The notes beneath the pieces are model-generated. The model saw only the letters and a program-made list of their open reading frames with translations. It did not search any database and was not told the origin of the DNA. The translations under genes and the position numbers were made by a program. This document shows, in pieces, positions 32,905-39,990 of a stretch of DNA of 64,000 bases. Location of the stretch: the NCBI RefSeq assembly GCF_022170825.1, contig NZ_CP081878.1, positions 2,568,001 to 2,632,000 on the forward strand, in the 5' to 3' direction. Each line of letters starts with the position of its first letter. The first letter of the stretch is position 1. Origin of the DNA: Exiguobacterium acetylicum (lineage in GTDB: Bacteria; Bacillota; Bacilli; Exiguobacteriales; Exiguobacteriaceae).

Positions 32905-33005
32905 GTTCATCTCGAATCGTTTTCCTGGGACAAGCATCGCGCCGCTTCACTTCGTTGCAGGGTCGCTCCTGCTTGTTTTTCCCTAGGAAGCGATTTCGAG
33001 TGAAC
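32905..33005 (+). repeat. Structured repeat, divergent copy C
   Basis: Large imperfect inverted repeat: GTTCATCTCGAATCG (32905) with CGATTTCGAGTGAAC (ends 33005), and inside ACAAGCA with TGCTTGT. The inner flanks TTTTCCTGGG and TTTTTCCCTAGGAAG echo CTTTCCTCAGG and TTTTCCTGTAGGAG of copies A and B, and GCGCCGC echoes AAGCCGCG. The likeness is weaker than between A and B. Confidence 0.45.
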
Positions 33006-33070
33006 AAAACGCTTCTCTCCTTTTTCTTCTGGGTGTAAAAAGTAGAAACGAAGAAGGAAGAGGACTCTCT

Positions 33071-33205
33071 ATGACGGGTAAGACAGATCACCACCATTGA
33101 TTAGAGCATGTCATCATCACATTGGAACAACTGGTCTCTTAGGACCGGTTTGTTCGTAAAATCGATGCGGTTATCCATGTTTTATTCGTATTTTAGTCGC
33201 TACTA
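33071..33205 (+). pseudogene. Decayed N-terminal remnant of an IS1182-type transposase
   Basis: One frame read through stop codons TGA (33098) and TAG (33140) gives ITLEQLVS-DRFVRKIDAV followed by IHVLFVF and a further TAG. IS1182-family transposases carry 'LEQLVP.DH..RKID.AIDFSFI' near the N-terminus, so the match is convincing although short. No downstream transposase sequence is found before chrA and no clear terminal inverted repeats are visible. It lies in a 470-nt gene-free gap next to structured repeat C. Confidence 0.6.
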
Positions 33206-33214
33206 CATACAACA

Positions 33215-33251
33215 AACCCTCATTTCAATTACAAAATGAGGGTTTGTCTAC
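33215..33251 (-). terminator. Hairpin downstream of chrA, probable terminator
   Basis: ACAAACCCTCATTT and AAAATGAGGGTTTGT form a perfect long stem around CAATTAC. The T-run is poor on both strands, so termination is likely rather than certain. The rest of the chrA-distal gap (33252-33294) shows nothing. Confidence 0.55.
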
Positions 33252-33294
33252 AATTTGAAGCTGCAGACCGATGTCTACTGCTTCTTTGTGCGGT

Positions 33295-34446
33295 TTAAAA
33301 GAATAGGAATCCAAGGGCGGCTCCAATCAACACGATCCGTAACGGCGACTGTTTATAAAAACGGAGTAAACAGAACAAACCAAAGGCAATCAAGAAATCA
33401 AGACCACTCTTGATGCTTGACGTAAAGATCGGATCATAAAGAGCAGCAAGTAGAATCCCAACGACGGCGGCGTTGACTCCAATCAACATCCGTCCAACTG
33501 CTTGGTTCTTCCGAATTCGATCCCAGTACGGTAAGACACCGATAACGAGTAGGAATCCGGGTAGGAAAATAGCAAGCGTCGCAAGAAGACCACCGGATAC
33601 ACCAGAGACGATCGTACCGAGATACGTCGCAAATGTGAAGAGTGGTCCAGGTACCGCTTGCGCTGCGGCATACCCAGCAAGGAACGTATCCGTATTCATC
33701 AGTCCCGGTACGAGCAGTTGCTCAAGGAACGGCAAGACGACGTGTCCGCCACCAAAGACGAGGGCTCCGGCACTGTACATGATACTCGTCAATTGGATGG
33801 TTCCTGTCGTTGCTTGAGCGAGAAAAGGCGTGACGACGAGTAACACGAAAAACAAGACGAGAGCGGTGACGCTAAGGAAGCGCGGTACGCGAATCGACAA
33901 GGATCCACCTGTTGCCGTCTCTTCTTTGAACCAGAAGAATGCAAGAAGACCTGCCAGCAACAAGACACCGACTTGCGCCAGCGGGTGTGCAATCAACAGT
34001 ACACCGGCTAACGCCAGCAACATCAAGGTCATGCGTTTGACACCGGTCGCAAGCTTCATTCCCATGCCAAGAACGGCGTCAGCAACGATCGCAACAGCAA
34101 CGAGCTTCAAGCCATGAATGAATCCGGCCTCTGCGACATCGAACTGCGTCGCAAGAATCGCGAATAGAATCAAAGCGATACTCGACGGTAACGTGAAGCC
34201 AACAAACGAAATGATCGCCCCTGCTACTCCACCACGAATCAGACCGATGCCCATACCGACCTGACTCGAAGCGGGACCGGGGAGGAATTGACAGAGTGCT
34301 ACTAAATCAGCGTATGCTTTCTCATCAATCCATTTTTTCCGTTTGACATATTCTTCATAAAAATACCCAAGATGGGCGACTGGACCTCCGAACGACGTCA
34401 GTCCGAGCTTGAACGATACAAGAAAGATTTCGATAAGACGATTCAT
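33295..34446 (-). CDS. chrA: Chromate transporter ChrA (long form)
   Basis: 383 aa, about 10-12 membrane segments in two homologous halves. The N-terminal half has SFGGPVAHLGYFYEEYV and CQFLPGPASSQVGMGIG; the C-terminal half has FGGGHVVLPFLEQLLV and AAAQAVPGPLFTFATYLG, both typical CHR signatures. Exports chromate or a related anion. A 16-bp palindrome AAGTTCTTGTGAACTT (34484-34499) lies in its promoter region and could be an operator. Confidence 0.92.
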   Translation of the reverse strand: MNRLIEIFLVSFKLGLTSFGGPVAHLGYFYEEYVKRKKWIDEKAYADLVALCQFLPGPASSQVGMGIGLIRGGVAGAIISFVGFTLPSSIALILFAILATQFDVAEAGFIHGLKLVAVAIVADAVLGMGMKLATGVKRMTLMLLALAGVLLIAHPLAQVGVLLLAGLLAFFWFKEETATGGSLSIRVPRFLSVTALVLFFVLLVVTPFLAQATTGTIQLTSIMYSAGALVFGGGHVVLPFLEQLLVPGLMNTDTFLAGYAAAQAVPGPLFTFATYLGTIVSGVSGGLLATLAIFLPGFLLVIGVLPYWDRIRKNQAVGRMLIGVNAAVVGILLAALYDPIFTSSIKSGLDFLIAFGLFCLLRFYKQSPLRIVLIGAALGFLFF

Positions 34447-34483
34447 GCTTCACCTCCATCTCTCATTGTATAAAATATTTGTT

Positions 34484-34499
34484 AAGTTCTTGTGAACTT
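34484..34499. promoter_or_regulatory. Palindrome upstream of chrA, candidate operator
   Basis: Perfect inverted repeat AAGTTC-TTGT-GAACTT, placed at the expected -35 zone relative to a minus-strand TATACA (34467-34472) before chrA. It overlaps the stop of the DUF418 gene. Function inferred from position only. Confidence 0.35.
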
Positions 34500-35602
34500 C
34501 ATCGTTTTTTATTACCATAAGTACCTTTTCGCCACAATTTCTCCATGGGACCTTGTGGATGATGCTGGAGATATTTGTTCGAAGCGATACCTTGTGTAAT
34601 CAAAAGTAGGAATACAAGTAACAGACCTTGCCATAACGGCGTCGTTCCATGTTGTCCACTGAAGAAGACGAACACGGTAAAGACGAGTGTATGCATCAAA
34701 TAATTCGTCAATGCCATCCGACCTAGTCCAGCAAACCATTGCATTCGTCCAGCACGAACGAGTAAGGCGACAGCACAGGCATACGTGATCGCAAGCGTGC
34801 GTCCTGATAGCCAGACGTAAAACAGATTGATTGATCCGTCCGGTACGTCAGCATGCGCTTGAATGATTCCTGCGAACGATGGAACTGTCAGCAGTAAGCT
34901 GATTCCAAGTGCCCACCAGAGGAAACGATTCGATGGCGGTCGTGTACTGAAACGTTCCATCAAGTAGGCTCCAATCAGGAACAATGATAAAATTTCCGGC
35001 CAAATGACACCGGAATTCATAAGGGCTTCCGGTAATTGAACCGTCGCGTGATGCCACAAAAATCCGAGAAGATCGCGCGATGCGACGAACGACTGAAGTG
35101 TCTTTTCCAGCTCGACGACGGGAGAATCGCCAAATTGACGAGCTCCCCAAAAAATAAGTAGATAGAGCAGAATGGCATAGATTTGGAATGCTATTGCAAA
35201 CAAGAGTTTCGTGATTGGCTTGGTTTTTGCAAATAATAACAAGATAAAACCGGTCAGTGCATACGTATGTAAGATATCTCCCTGCCAGACGACAAGATGC
35301 ACGAGACCGATGAGAAGCAGAATCCCGAGCCGTCTTGCGAAAATCGTCATCGGTAGACCACGTTGGCGCAACCGATTGATGAACAAATAAAAACCGGCTC
35401 CAAACAGGACGCTAAACAAAGTATAAAATTTCGTCTGGATGAAGAGATCAAATAGTAGACGAATCGATTGGTCTATTTCCCCCATCATCGCATTCGGTCG
35501 ATCGCCTAGAAAACTCGGCATGTTGACGAATAAGATCCCGCATAACGCAAAACCTCGTAACACATCTAAGTAGACGATGCGTTGATTCAATTGTTGTTCC
35601 AA
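34499..35602 (-). CDS. DUF418 (YeiB-like) membrane protein
   Basis: 367 aa, about 10 membrane segments. The N-terminal LDVLRGFALCGILFVNMP and C-terminal ALTNYLMHTLVFTVFVF with PLWQGLL are DUF418/YeiB hallmarks; the fold is related to acyltransferase-3 and heparan acetyltransferase families. Substrate unknown. Starts about 60 nt after the tagO terminator hairpin, so it is probably transcribed alone. Confidence 0.88.
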   Translation of the reverse strand: MEQQLNQRIVYLDVLRGFALCGILFVNMPSFLGDRPNAMMGEIDQSIRLLFDLFIQTKFYTLFSVLFGAGFYLFINRLRQRGLPMTIFARRLGILLLIGLVHLVVWQGDILHTYALTGFILLLFAKTKPITKLLFAIAFQIYAILLYLLIFWGARQFGDSPVVELEKTLQSFVASRDLLGFLWHHATVQLPEALMNSGVIWPEILSLFLIGAYLMERFSTRPPSNRFLWWALGISLLLTVPSFAGIIQAHADVPDGSINLFYVWLSGRTLAITYACAVALLVRAGRMQWFAGLGRMALTNYLMHTLVFTVFVFFSGQHGTTPLWQGLLLVFLLLITQGIASNKYLQHHPQGPMEKLWRKGTYGNKKR

Positions 35603-35620
35603 TAGAGCACTCCCTTTCTG

Positions 35621-35656
35621 AAAAAAGACCGCTCACACGGATGAGCGGTCTTTTAT
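35621..35656 (-). terminator. Terminator of tagO
   Basis: AAAAGACCGCTCA / TGAGCGGTCTTTT stem with T-rich flanks, between tagO and the DUF418 gene. Confidence 0.85.
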
Positions 35657-35664
35657 GGTATACG

Positions 35665-36708
35665 TTATTTCGATGTAAAACGTTCCAACAAATTCAACAA
35701 TGGTCGATAGCGTTCGCCAAGCAAACCGAGCGATTCAACGAGAATGTCGAGGACGATCAGTAACATGATGAGTGAGACCAGGGCGCCGAGCGAATTCGTC
35801 TGTGAAAAGAGAATCGCCGTCATCCCGAAGATGGCACACAGCCCGTAAATGACGAGAACGGCTTGTCGCATCGTAAAGCCAAGATCAAGCAACCGGTGAT
35901 GCAGATGGGCTTTATCCGGTGCAAATGGTGGTTTTCCTTGCAATACTCGCCGAACGATCGCAAACAACGTATCGGAGATCGGAATTCCGAGCAAGATGAC
36001 CGGAACAGCAAGCGAGAACAGTGTCACATTCTTGAACCCAAGAAGTGACAAGACACCGAGCATATAGCCGAGGAAGAGCGCTCCGGTATCACCCATGAAG
36101 ATCTTCGCCGGATAAAAATTATGAAACAAGAAGCCTAACGTACTCATCAATAAGAGAATCGCGACAATCGTCACGTAGACGTTTCCTTGGATGACGGCAA
36201 GACTGATCAATGTCAACAAAACAATACTCGAGACACCGGCTGCTAGTCCATCTAATCCGTCAATCAAGTTGACGGCGTTCGTGATTCCGATGACCCAAAG
36301 GAACGTCAATGGAACACTCCACCAACCGAGATAGAGCTGTTGGTCGAACGGTAGATTGATGAACTCGATCCGAATCCCACCGTTGAGGACGATGACAGCG
36401 GCAACGATTTGCCCCATCAGCTTCAAACGGGCATTGAGTTGGAATCGATCGTCAAGTGCACCTGTCAAAATAATAACGAACCCACCGACTAAAATATGCG
36501 TCGCGTACGGACTCGAAGGTTGTAAGATAAAATATCCGATCATGAAGGCGATATAGATCGCTAATCCGCCAAGTCGCGGCATGATTCGGACGTGTACTTT
36601 TCGCGCGTCTGGACTGTCAACGGCACCGACTGCAATCGCAAAGCGTTTCACGACGGGTGTGATCAGTAAGGCGGCGATAAAACAGACGATGGACGCAGTC
36701 CATAACAT
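35665..36708 (-). CDS. tagO: Undecaprenyl-phosphate GlcNAc-1-phosphate transferase TagO
   Basis: 347 aa polytopic enzyme that transfers GlcNAc-1-P to undecaprenyl phosphate, first step of wall teichoic acid and related polymers. MraY/WecA-family motifs: DSPDARKVHVRIMPRLGG, GALDDRF, NAVNLIDGLDGLAAG, AKIFMGDTGALFLGYMLG and KAHLHHRLLDLG. Functional link to tagU-like LCP at 31.4 kb. Followed by its own terminator. Confidence 0.95.
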   Translation of the reverse strand: MLWTASIVCFIAALLITPVVKRFAIAVGAVDSPDARKVHVRIMPRLGGLAIYIAFMIGYFILQPSSPYATHILVGGFVIILTGALDDRFQLNARLKLMGQIVAAVIVLNGGIRIEFINLPFDQQLYLGWWSVPLTFLWVIGITNAVNLIDGLDGLAAGVSSIVLLTLISLAVIQGNVYVTIVAILLLMSTLGFLFHNFYPAKIFMGDTGALFLGYMLGVLSLLGFKNVTLFSLAVPVILLGIPISDTLFAIVRRVLQGKPPFAPDKAHLHHRLLDLGFTMRQAVLVIYGLCAIFGMTAILFSQTNSLGALVSLIMLLIVLDILVESLGLLGERYRPLLNLLERFTSK

Positions 36709-36741
36709 AGTAACATCACGCTCCTGCGCGAATTATATCAT

Positions 36742-36769
36742 AAAAAAAAAGAGCCGACGAGCGGCTCTT
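36742..36769 (-). terminator. Terminator of the Rok-like gene
   Basis: AAGAGCCG / CGGCTCTT stem (36749-36769) followed by a run of Ts on the minus strand; overlaps the stop codon region. Confidence 0.8.
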
Positions 36770-37169
36770 ACATGAAGATTGGTACTTCAGCTGCTGGATC
36801 ATATGTATAGATACCGCGTCCGACTTTTTTAATGGCAGGGTTTGCCTGTTCGACTTTTGCCATCAGTTGGTAGATGTTACTAATTTGATGACGGTAACGC
36901 AGTTCGAGCTCCATTTGAATGTCTCGTGCTGTCATTGATTCACGCTCTCGCATTAAATCACTGATTTGATGTACGTAGACTTCTAGTGGATAACGCTGAT
37001 TGACGCGACGTTGTTTTAACGGACGCTCATGTGTGACGGCGATTTCTTGCGAATGTTCTCCCGTTCCACGACTTAGTTCCGAGATTAAATACTCGGCACG
37101 ACGCTGCAAGCGACGGTATTCCTCTTCGATTTCCATTAGTTCGCGGTAGATATGTTCACTGTTACCCAT
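36768..37169 (-). CDS. Rok-like DNA-binding protein (putative)
   Basis: 133 aa. The N-terminal about 40 residues form a charged coiled coil (EEEYRRLQRRAEYLISELSR), followed by a basic linker and a C-terminal winged-helix-like region (MTARDIQMELELRYRHQISN, YQLMAKVEQANPAIKKVGRG, IYTYDP). This plan, coiled coil then linker then wHTH ending in 'G.Y', resembles B. subtilis Rok, an AT-binding nucleoid repressor of competence and acquired genes. The resemblance is by layout and a few residues only. RBS AAGGAAAG weak. AT-rich upstream DNA. Confidence 0.7.
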   Translation of the reverse strand: MGNSEHIYRELMEIEEEYRRLQRRAEYLISELSRGTGEHSQEIAVTHERPLKQRRVNQRYPLEVYVHQISDLMRERESMTARDIQMELELRYRHQISNIYQLMAKVEQANPAIKKVGRGIYTYDPAAEVPIFM

Positions 37170-37462
37170 TCCTTGCCCCTCTTTCCTTTTTTATACATTA
37201 ATGTTTCAATCATGTTTCATTTGTATGTATTTTGAAATATTTTAAACTATAATTTGTCTTGATAATATATAATTTCTTTAATTATTTAATTATCCTGTAA
37301 TATTTTCATATCCTTACCGATAAATTGGCTACACCTCATATTAACAGAAAGGAGTGAAAACGGAACATATAATTTCGACATTTAACTATTTTAATAATAC
37401 TTAAGTTCTACTAATCCAATATATATCTTTCTTATTTTACCGAAAAGGAGACTGGAAATTTA
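37170..37462. other. AT-rich intergenic region
   Basis: About 290 nt, much more AT-rich than its surroundings, between the divergent Rok-like and amidase genes. Several TATAAT-like runs are present but none has a clean -35 partner. No RNA gene or convincing hairpin was seen. Confidence 0.6.
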
Positions 37463-38947
37463 ATGGGCAAATTACCTAAAACACTTCGGACCGCTCTAGT
37501 ACTTTCGTTGGTATCCGGTTGCTTCGCCTCTACTTCTACTGTATCGGCTGCTTCTGGGACAACCTTTACGAAAACTTCGTATCAGACGACAGATGCCTTG
37601 AATCTACGCAGTTCGAACTCGACGTCTTCTAAAAAATTGCTGACGATCCCGAAGACGACGAAAGTCACGTCAAGCTATCGTAAAGGCACGTGGTATAAGC
37701 TGTCTTATAAAGGAAAGACGGGGTATGTGACCGGGTCGTACCTGAAGAAGATCGAGAGCGGTACGTCCTTTACGAAGACGTCTTACAAGACGACGGATGC
37801 TCTATCCTTGCGCAGTGCAGCAACGACGTCTTCTACACGATTGTTGACGATCCCAAAAGGTGCAGGCGTACAATCCAGTTTTAAAACTGGAAGTTGGTAT
37901 AAAGTGACCTATGCGAATAAGACGGGATATGTGTCTGGTTCTTATCTAAAGAAAGTGACCGCCCCAGCAAAAACGACGGTCTATACGACGACGGATCGCT
38001 TGAATTTCCGTACTTCTCCTTCAACGTCCGGAAAAGTACTGACGACGATTCCGAGCGGGACTGCCGTCCATTCGCTCGCCGTTAAATCGAATTGGCACAC
38101 GGTCCAGTACCAAGGAAAAACGGGTTATGTCATGGGAACGTATCTCAAGAAGGGCACTTCCGTACCTGCCTCGACGACTGGAAACGTCGATTATAGTGGT
38201 TCGAAGATGTATGTGTTGATCCCGTCAGGTAGCAGCGTTGCGCTCCGTGCGAGTGCATCGACGCTCAGTGGTCAAGTAGCTCGTCTTGGACGCGGTACAC
38301 CGGTTGCTGTCACGAATTCACGCCATCAAACGAAAGGCTTCGTCGCCGTTCGCACGGCAAGTGGTCAGAGCGGTTATGTCGACGCAACATATCTAACGTT
38401 GTTCCAACCGGCACCATCGAATCGCCCATTACTCGTCCTCGACCCAGGTCATGGTGGATACGATGCGGGTGCAGTTCGTTACGGCGTCGCTGAACGTGAC
38501 ATCGTCCTTGCGGTGACGAAACAAGTCGCTGAGCGGCTTGCTGGCAAAGTCGATGTGACGATGTCTCGCTATACGAACGACTATTATCCGTCACTTGGAG
38601 AACGGAGTGCCCTAGCGAACAGTCATGCGACGACTGCGTTCGTCAGTGTCCATATTAATGCTTCAACGAGTACACAAGCATATGGAGCAGAGACCTTCTA
38701 TTATAAAGGAGCTTCTTCGATCAACCTCGCTCGTAACGTTCAGCAACGTCTCGTCTCATACGCTGGCATGCGCGACCGGAACGTTCACTATGCGAACTAT
38801 GCTGTCATTCGTGGTACAAAAGCACCGTCGATCTTAGCGGAACTCGGGTTCCTCTCAAACAGCGCGGATCGTGCGAAACTCACGAACGCGACGTATCAGT
38901 CACGCTACGCGCAAGCAATCGCGGACGGGATTCTCGCTTCACTTTAA
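37463..38947 (+). CDS. N-acetylmuramoyl-L-alanine amidase with SH3b repeats
   Basis: 494-aa secreted cell-wall hydrolase. Signal peptide (about 1-31, VSAA cleavage region), three bacterial SH3 domains (about 35-95, 103-165, 172-230; each 'TTDALNLRSS..', '..GTWYKL', 'GKTGYV.GSYLKK'), a fourth weaker SH3b (about 245-310), then Amidase_3 (about 320-494). Zinc ligands are visible: His in LVLDPGHGGYD, Glu in VAERDI, His in SVHINAS; the catalytic Glu is in LAELGFLSN. Cuts the amide between MurNAc and the stem peptide. In B. anthracis SecA2/SlaP export S-layer proteins and a murein hydrolase, so this enzyme 1 kb from secA2 is a possible client. Confidence 0.93.
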   Translation: MGKLPKTLRTALVLSLVSGCFASTSTVSAASGTTFTKTSYQTTDALNLRSSNSTSSKKLLTIPKTTKVTSSYRKGTWYKLSYKGKTGYVTGSYLKKIESGTSFTKTSYKTTDALSLRSAATTSSTRLLTIPKGAGVQSSFKTGSWYKVTYANKTGYVSGSYLKKVTAPAKTTVYTTTDRLNFRTSPSTSGKVLTTIPSGTAVHSLAVKSNWHTVQYQGKTGYVMGTYLKKGTSVPASTTGNVDYSGSKMYVLIPSGSSVALRASASTLSGQVARLGRGTPVAVTNSRHQTKGFVAVRTASGQSGYVDATYLTLFQPAPSNRPLLVLDPGHGGYDAGAVRYGVAERDIVLAVTKQVAERLAGKVDVTMSRYTNDYYPSLGERSALANSHATTAFVSVHINASTSTQAYGAETFYYKGASSINLARNVQQRLVSYAGMRDRNVHYANYAVIRGTKAPSILAELGFLSNSADRAKLTNATYQSRYAQAIADGILASL

Positions 38948-38961
38948 ATCAACACCATACC

Positions 38962-38993
38962 AAAAAGGATCGCTCAGGGAAGCGATCCTTTTT
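38962..38993. terminator. Bidirectional terminator between amidase gene and pgmB
   Basis: AAAAAGGATCGCT / AGCGATCCTTTTT perfect 13-bp stem around CAGGGA. Confidence 0.88.
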
Positions 38994-39040
38994 GCATACA
39001 CATAACTTTCAAGGAATGTCTTTCACCATCAGGGAATGGT

Positions 39041-39712
39041 TCAGACAAGGGAGCGACTAGCGAGGATTTGCTCAAGGGATAGCAAATCTGTCGAATCGAC
39101 ACGATAGTCTGCCTCATGGAGCGCCGACTCCGGTCCGACTCCGACGGCATACATGCCGGCAGCGTGGATGGCAGTGATGCCAGCTGTTGCATCTTCTACA
39201 CCGATGCAACGACTCGGTTCGACGTCGAGTGCTTCTGCAGCACGGAGAAACACTTCAGGGTGTGGTTTCGATTGTGCAACGGTCGCAGCGTCTACGATGT
39301 CATCGAAATAGTGTCGAACTTTTAATGCCTCGACGACCATCAGCGCATTTTTAGAAGCGGACGCCATTCCGATCTTCAGCCCAGCGTTTCGGATTTCATC
39401 GAGGAATGCAGTGATTCCAGGAAGAAGATCCTGCTCAGAGATATGTTGGATCAATGTGACATAGTGTTCATTCTTCTTCGCAGCGAGTGCTAGCTTCTCA
39501 TCTTCCGAAAAAGCGTCCTGTTTTCCACCGAGCGCAAGGATACGCTCGAGTGAATCCATTCGGCTGACACCTTTTAATGTCTCATTGAACTCCCGGTCGA
39601 ACGGGATATTCAAATCCTCTCCTAGTTGTTTCCACGCTAAGTAGTGATACTCTGCTGTATCGGTAATTACGCCGTCTAAATCAAAAATGACCGCTTCGAT
39701 CGTTGGTGCCAT
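39041..39712 (-). CDS. pgmB: Beta-phosphoglucomutase
   Basis: 223-aa HAD-superfamily enzyme that interconverts beta-glucose 1-phosphate and 6-phosphate during maltose/trehalose use. Nucleophile motif FDLDGVITDT (Asp pair), MASASKN, KPHPEVFLRAAE and GVEDATAGITA are all typical. ATG 39712 was chosen because AAAGGA precedes it and HAD proteins start close to the DxD motif. No maltose genes adjoin. Three cre-like sites upstream predict CcpA control. Confidence 0.92.
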   Translation of the reverse strand: MAPTIEAVIFDLDGVITDTAEYHYLAWKQLGEDLNIPFDREFNETLKGVSRMDSLERILALGGKQDAFSEDEKLALAAKKNEHYVTLIQHISEQDLLPGITAFLDEIRNAGLKIGMASASKNALMVVEALKVRHYFDDIVDAATVAQSKPHPEVFLRAAEALDVEPSRCIGVEDATAGITAIHAAGMYAVGVGPESALHEADYRVDSTDLLSLEQILASRSLV

Positions 39713-39768
39713 CCGACATCCATCCTTTCTTCCATCGTCCATGAAAGGCAAGAAATCGAATGACTTTG

Positions 39769-39903
39769 CGCAAACGATTGCACTTGCCTCATGAATAATT
39801 CTACTGGTTCTCTCGAATCTTTGCAAGCGTTATCAAATATTTCTGATTCTTTGTTTTTATATGAGGTATTTTACTTTTTAGATAACGCTTTCAATTTTAA
39901 GGG
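39769..39903. promoter_or_regulatory. Three cre-like (CcpA) sites
   Basis: Against TGNAANCGNWNNCA: CGCAAACGATTGCA (39769-39782, one mismatch), TGCAAGCGTTATCA (39822-39835, full match) and AGATAACGCTTTCA (39890-39903, minus strand, one mismatch). They lie in the divergent pgmB-secA2 gap and would place pgmB, perhaps also secA2, under catabolite control. Confidence 0.55.
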
Positions 39904-39952
39904 AATATTTTACTTATTTCGTTCTTTACTATTCGTTTTACATTTTTTAACT

Positions 39953-39979
39953 GCTATAATGACCTCATAGCATATGAGG
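39953..39979 (+). promoter_or_regulatory. Extended -10 promoter and leader hairpin of secA2
   Basis: TGCTATAAT (39952-39960) is an extended -10 element. Immediately after it CCTCATA-GCA-TATGAGG (39963-39979) is a perfect palindrome covering the expected transcription start and the first half of the RBS GAGGGAG. It may be an operator or may mask the RBS in the mRNA. Confidence 0.55.
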
Positions 39980-39990
39980 GAGTGACGAAG

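Noticed and set aside
33071-33100. Nine-residue frame MTGKTDHHH as a histidine leader peptide for attenuation
   Set aside because: The frame continues past the stop codon as a clear IS1182-type transposase relic, and no his operon or attenuator follows.
37354-37404. 16-codon GTG frame in the AT-rich gap before the amidase gene
   Set aside because: The RBS-like GGA directly abuts the GTG with no spacing and the peptide has no recognisable feature; chance is more likely.
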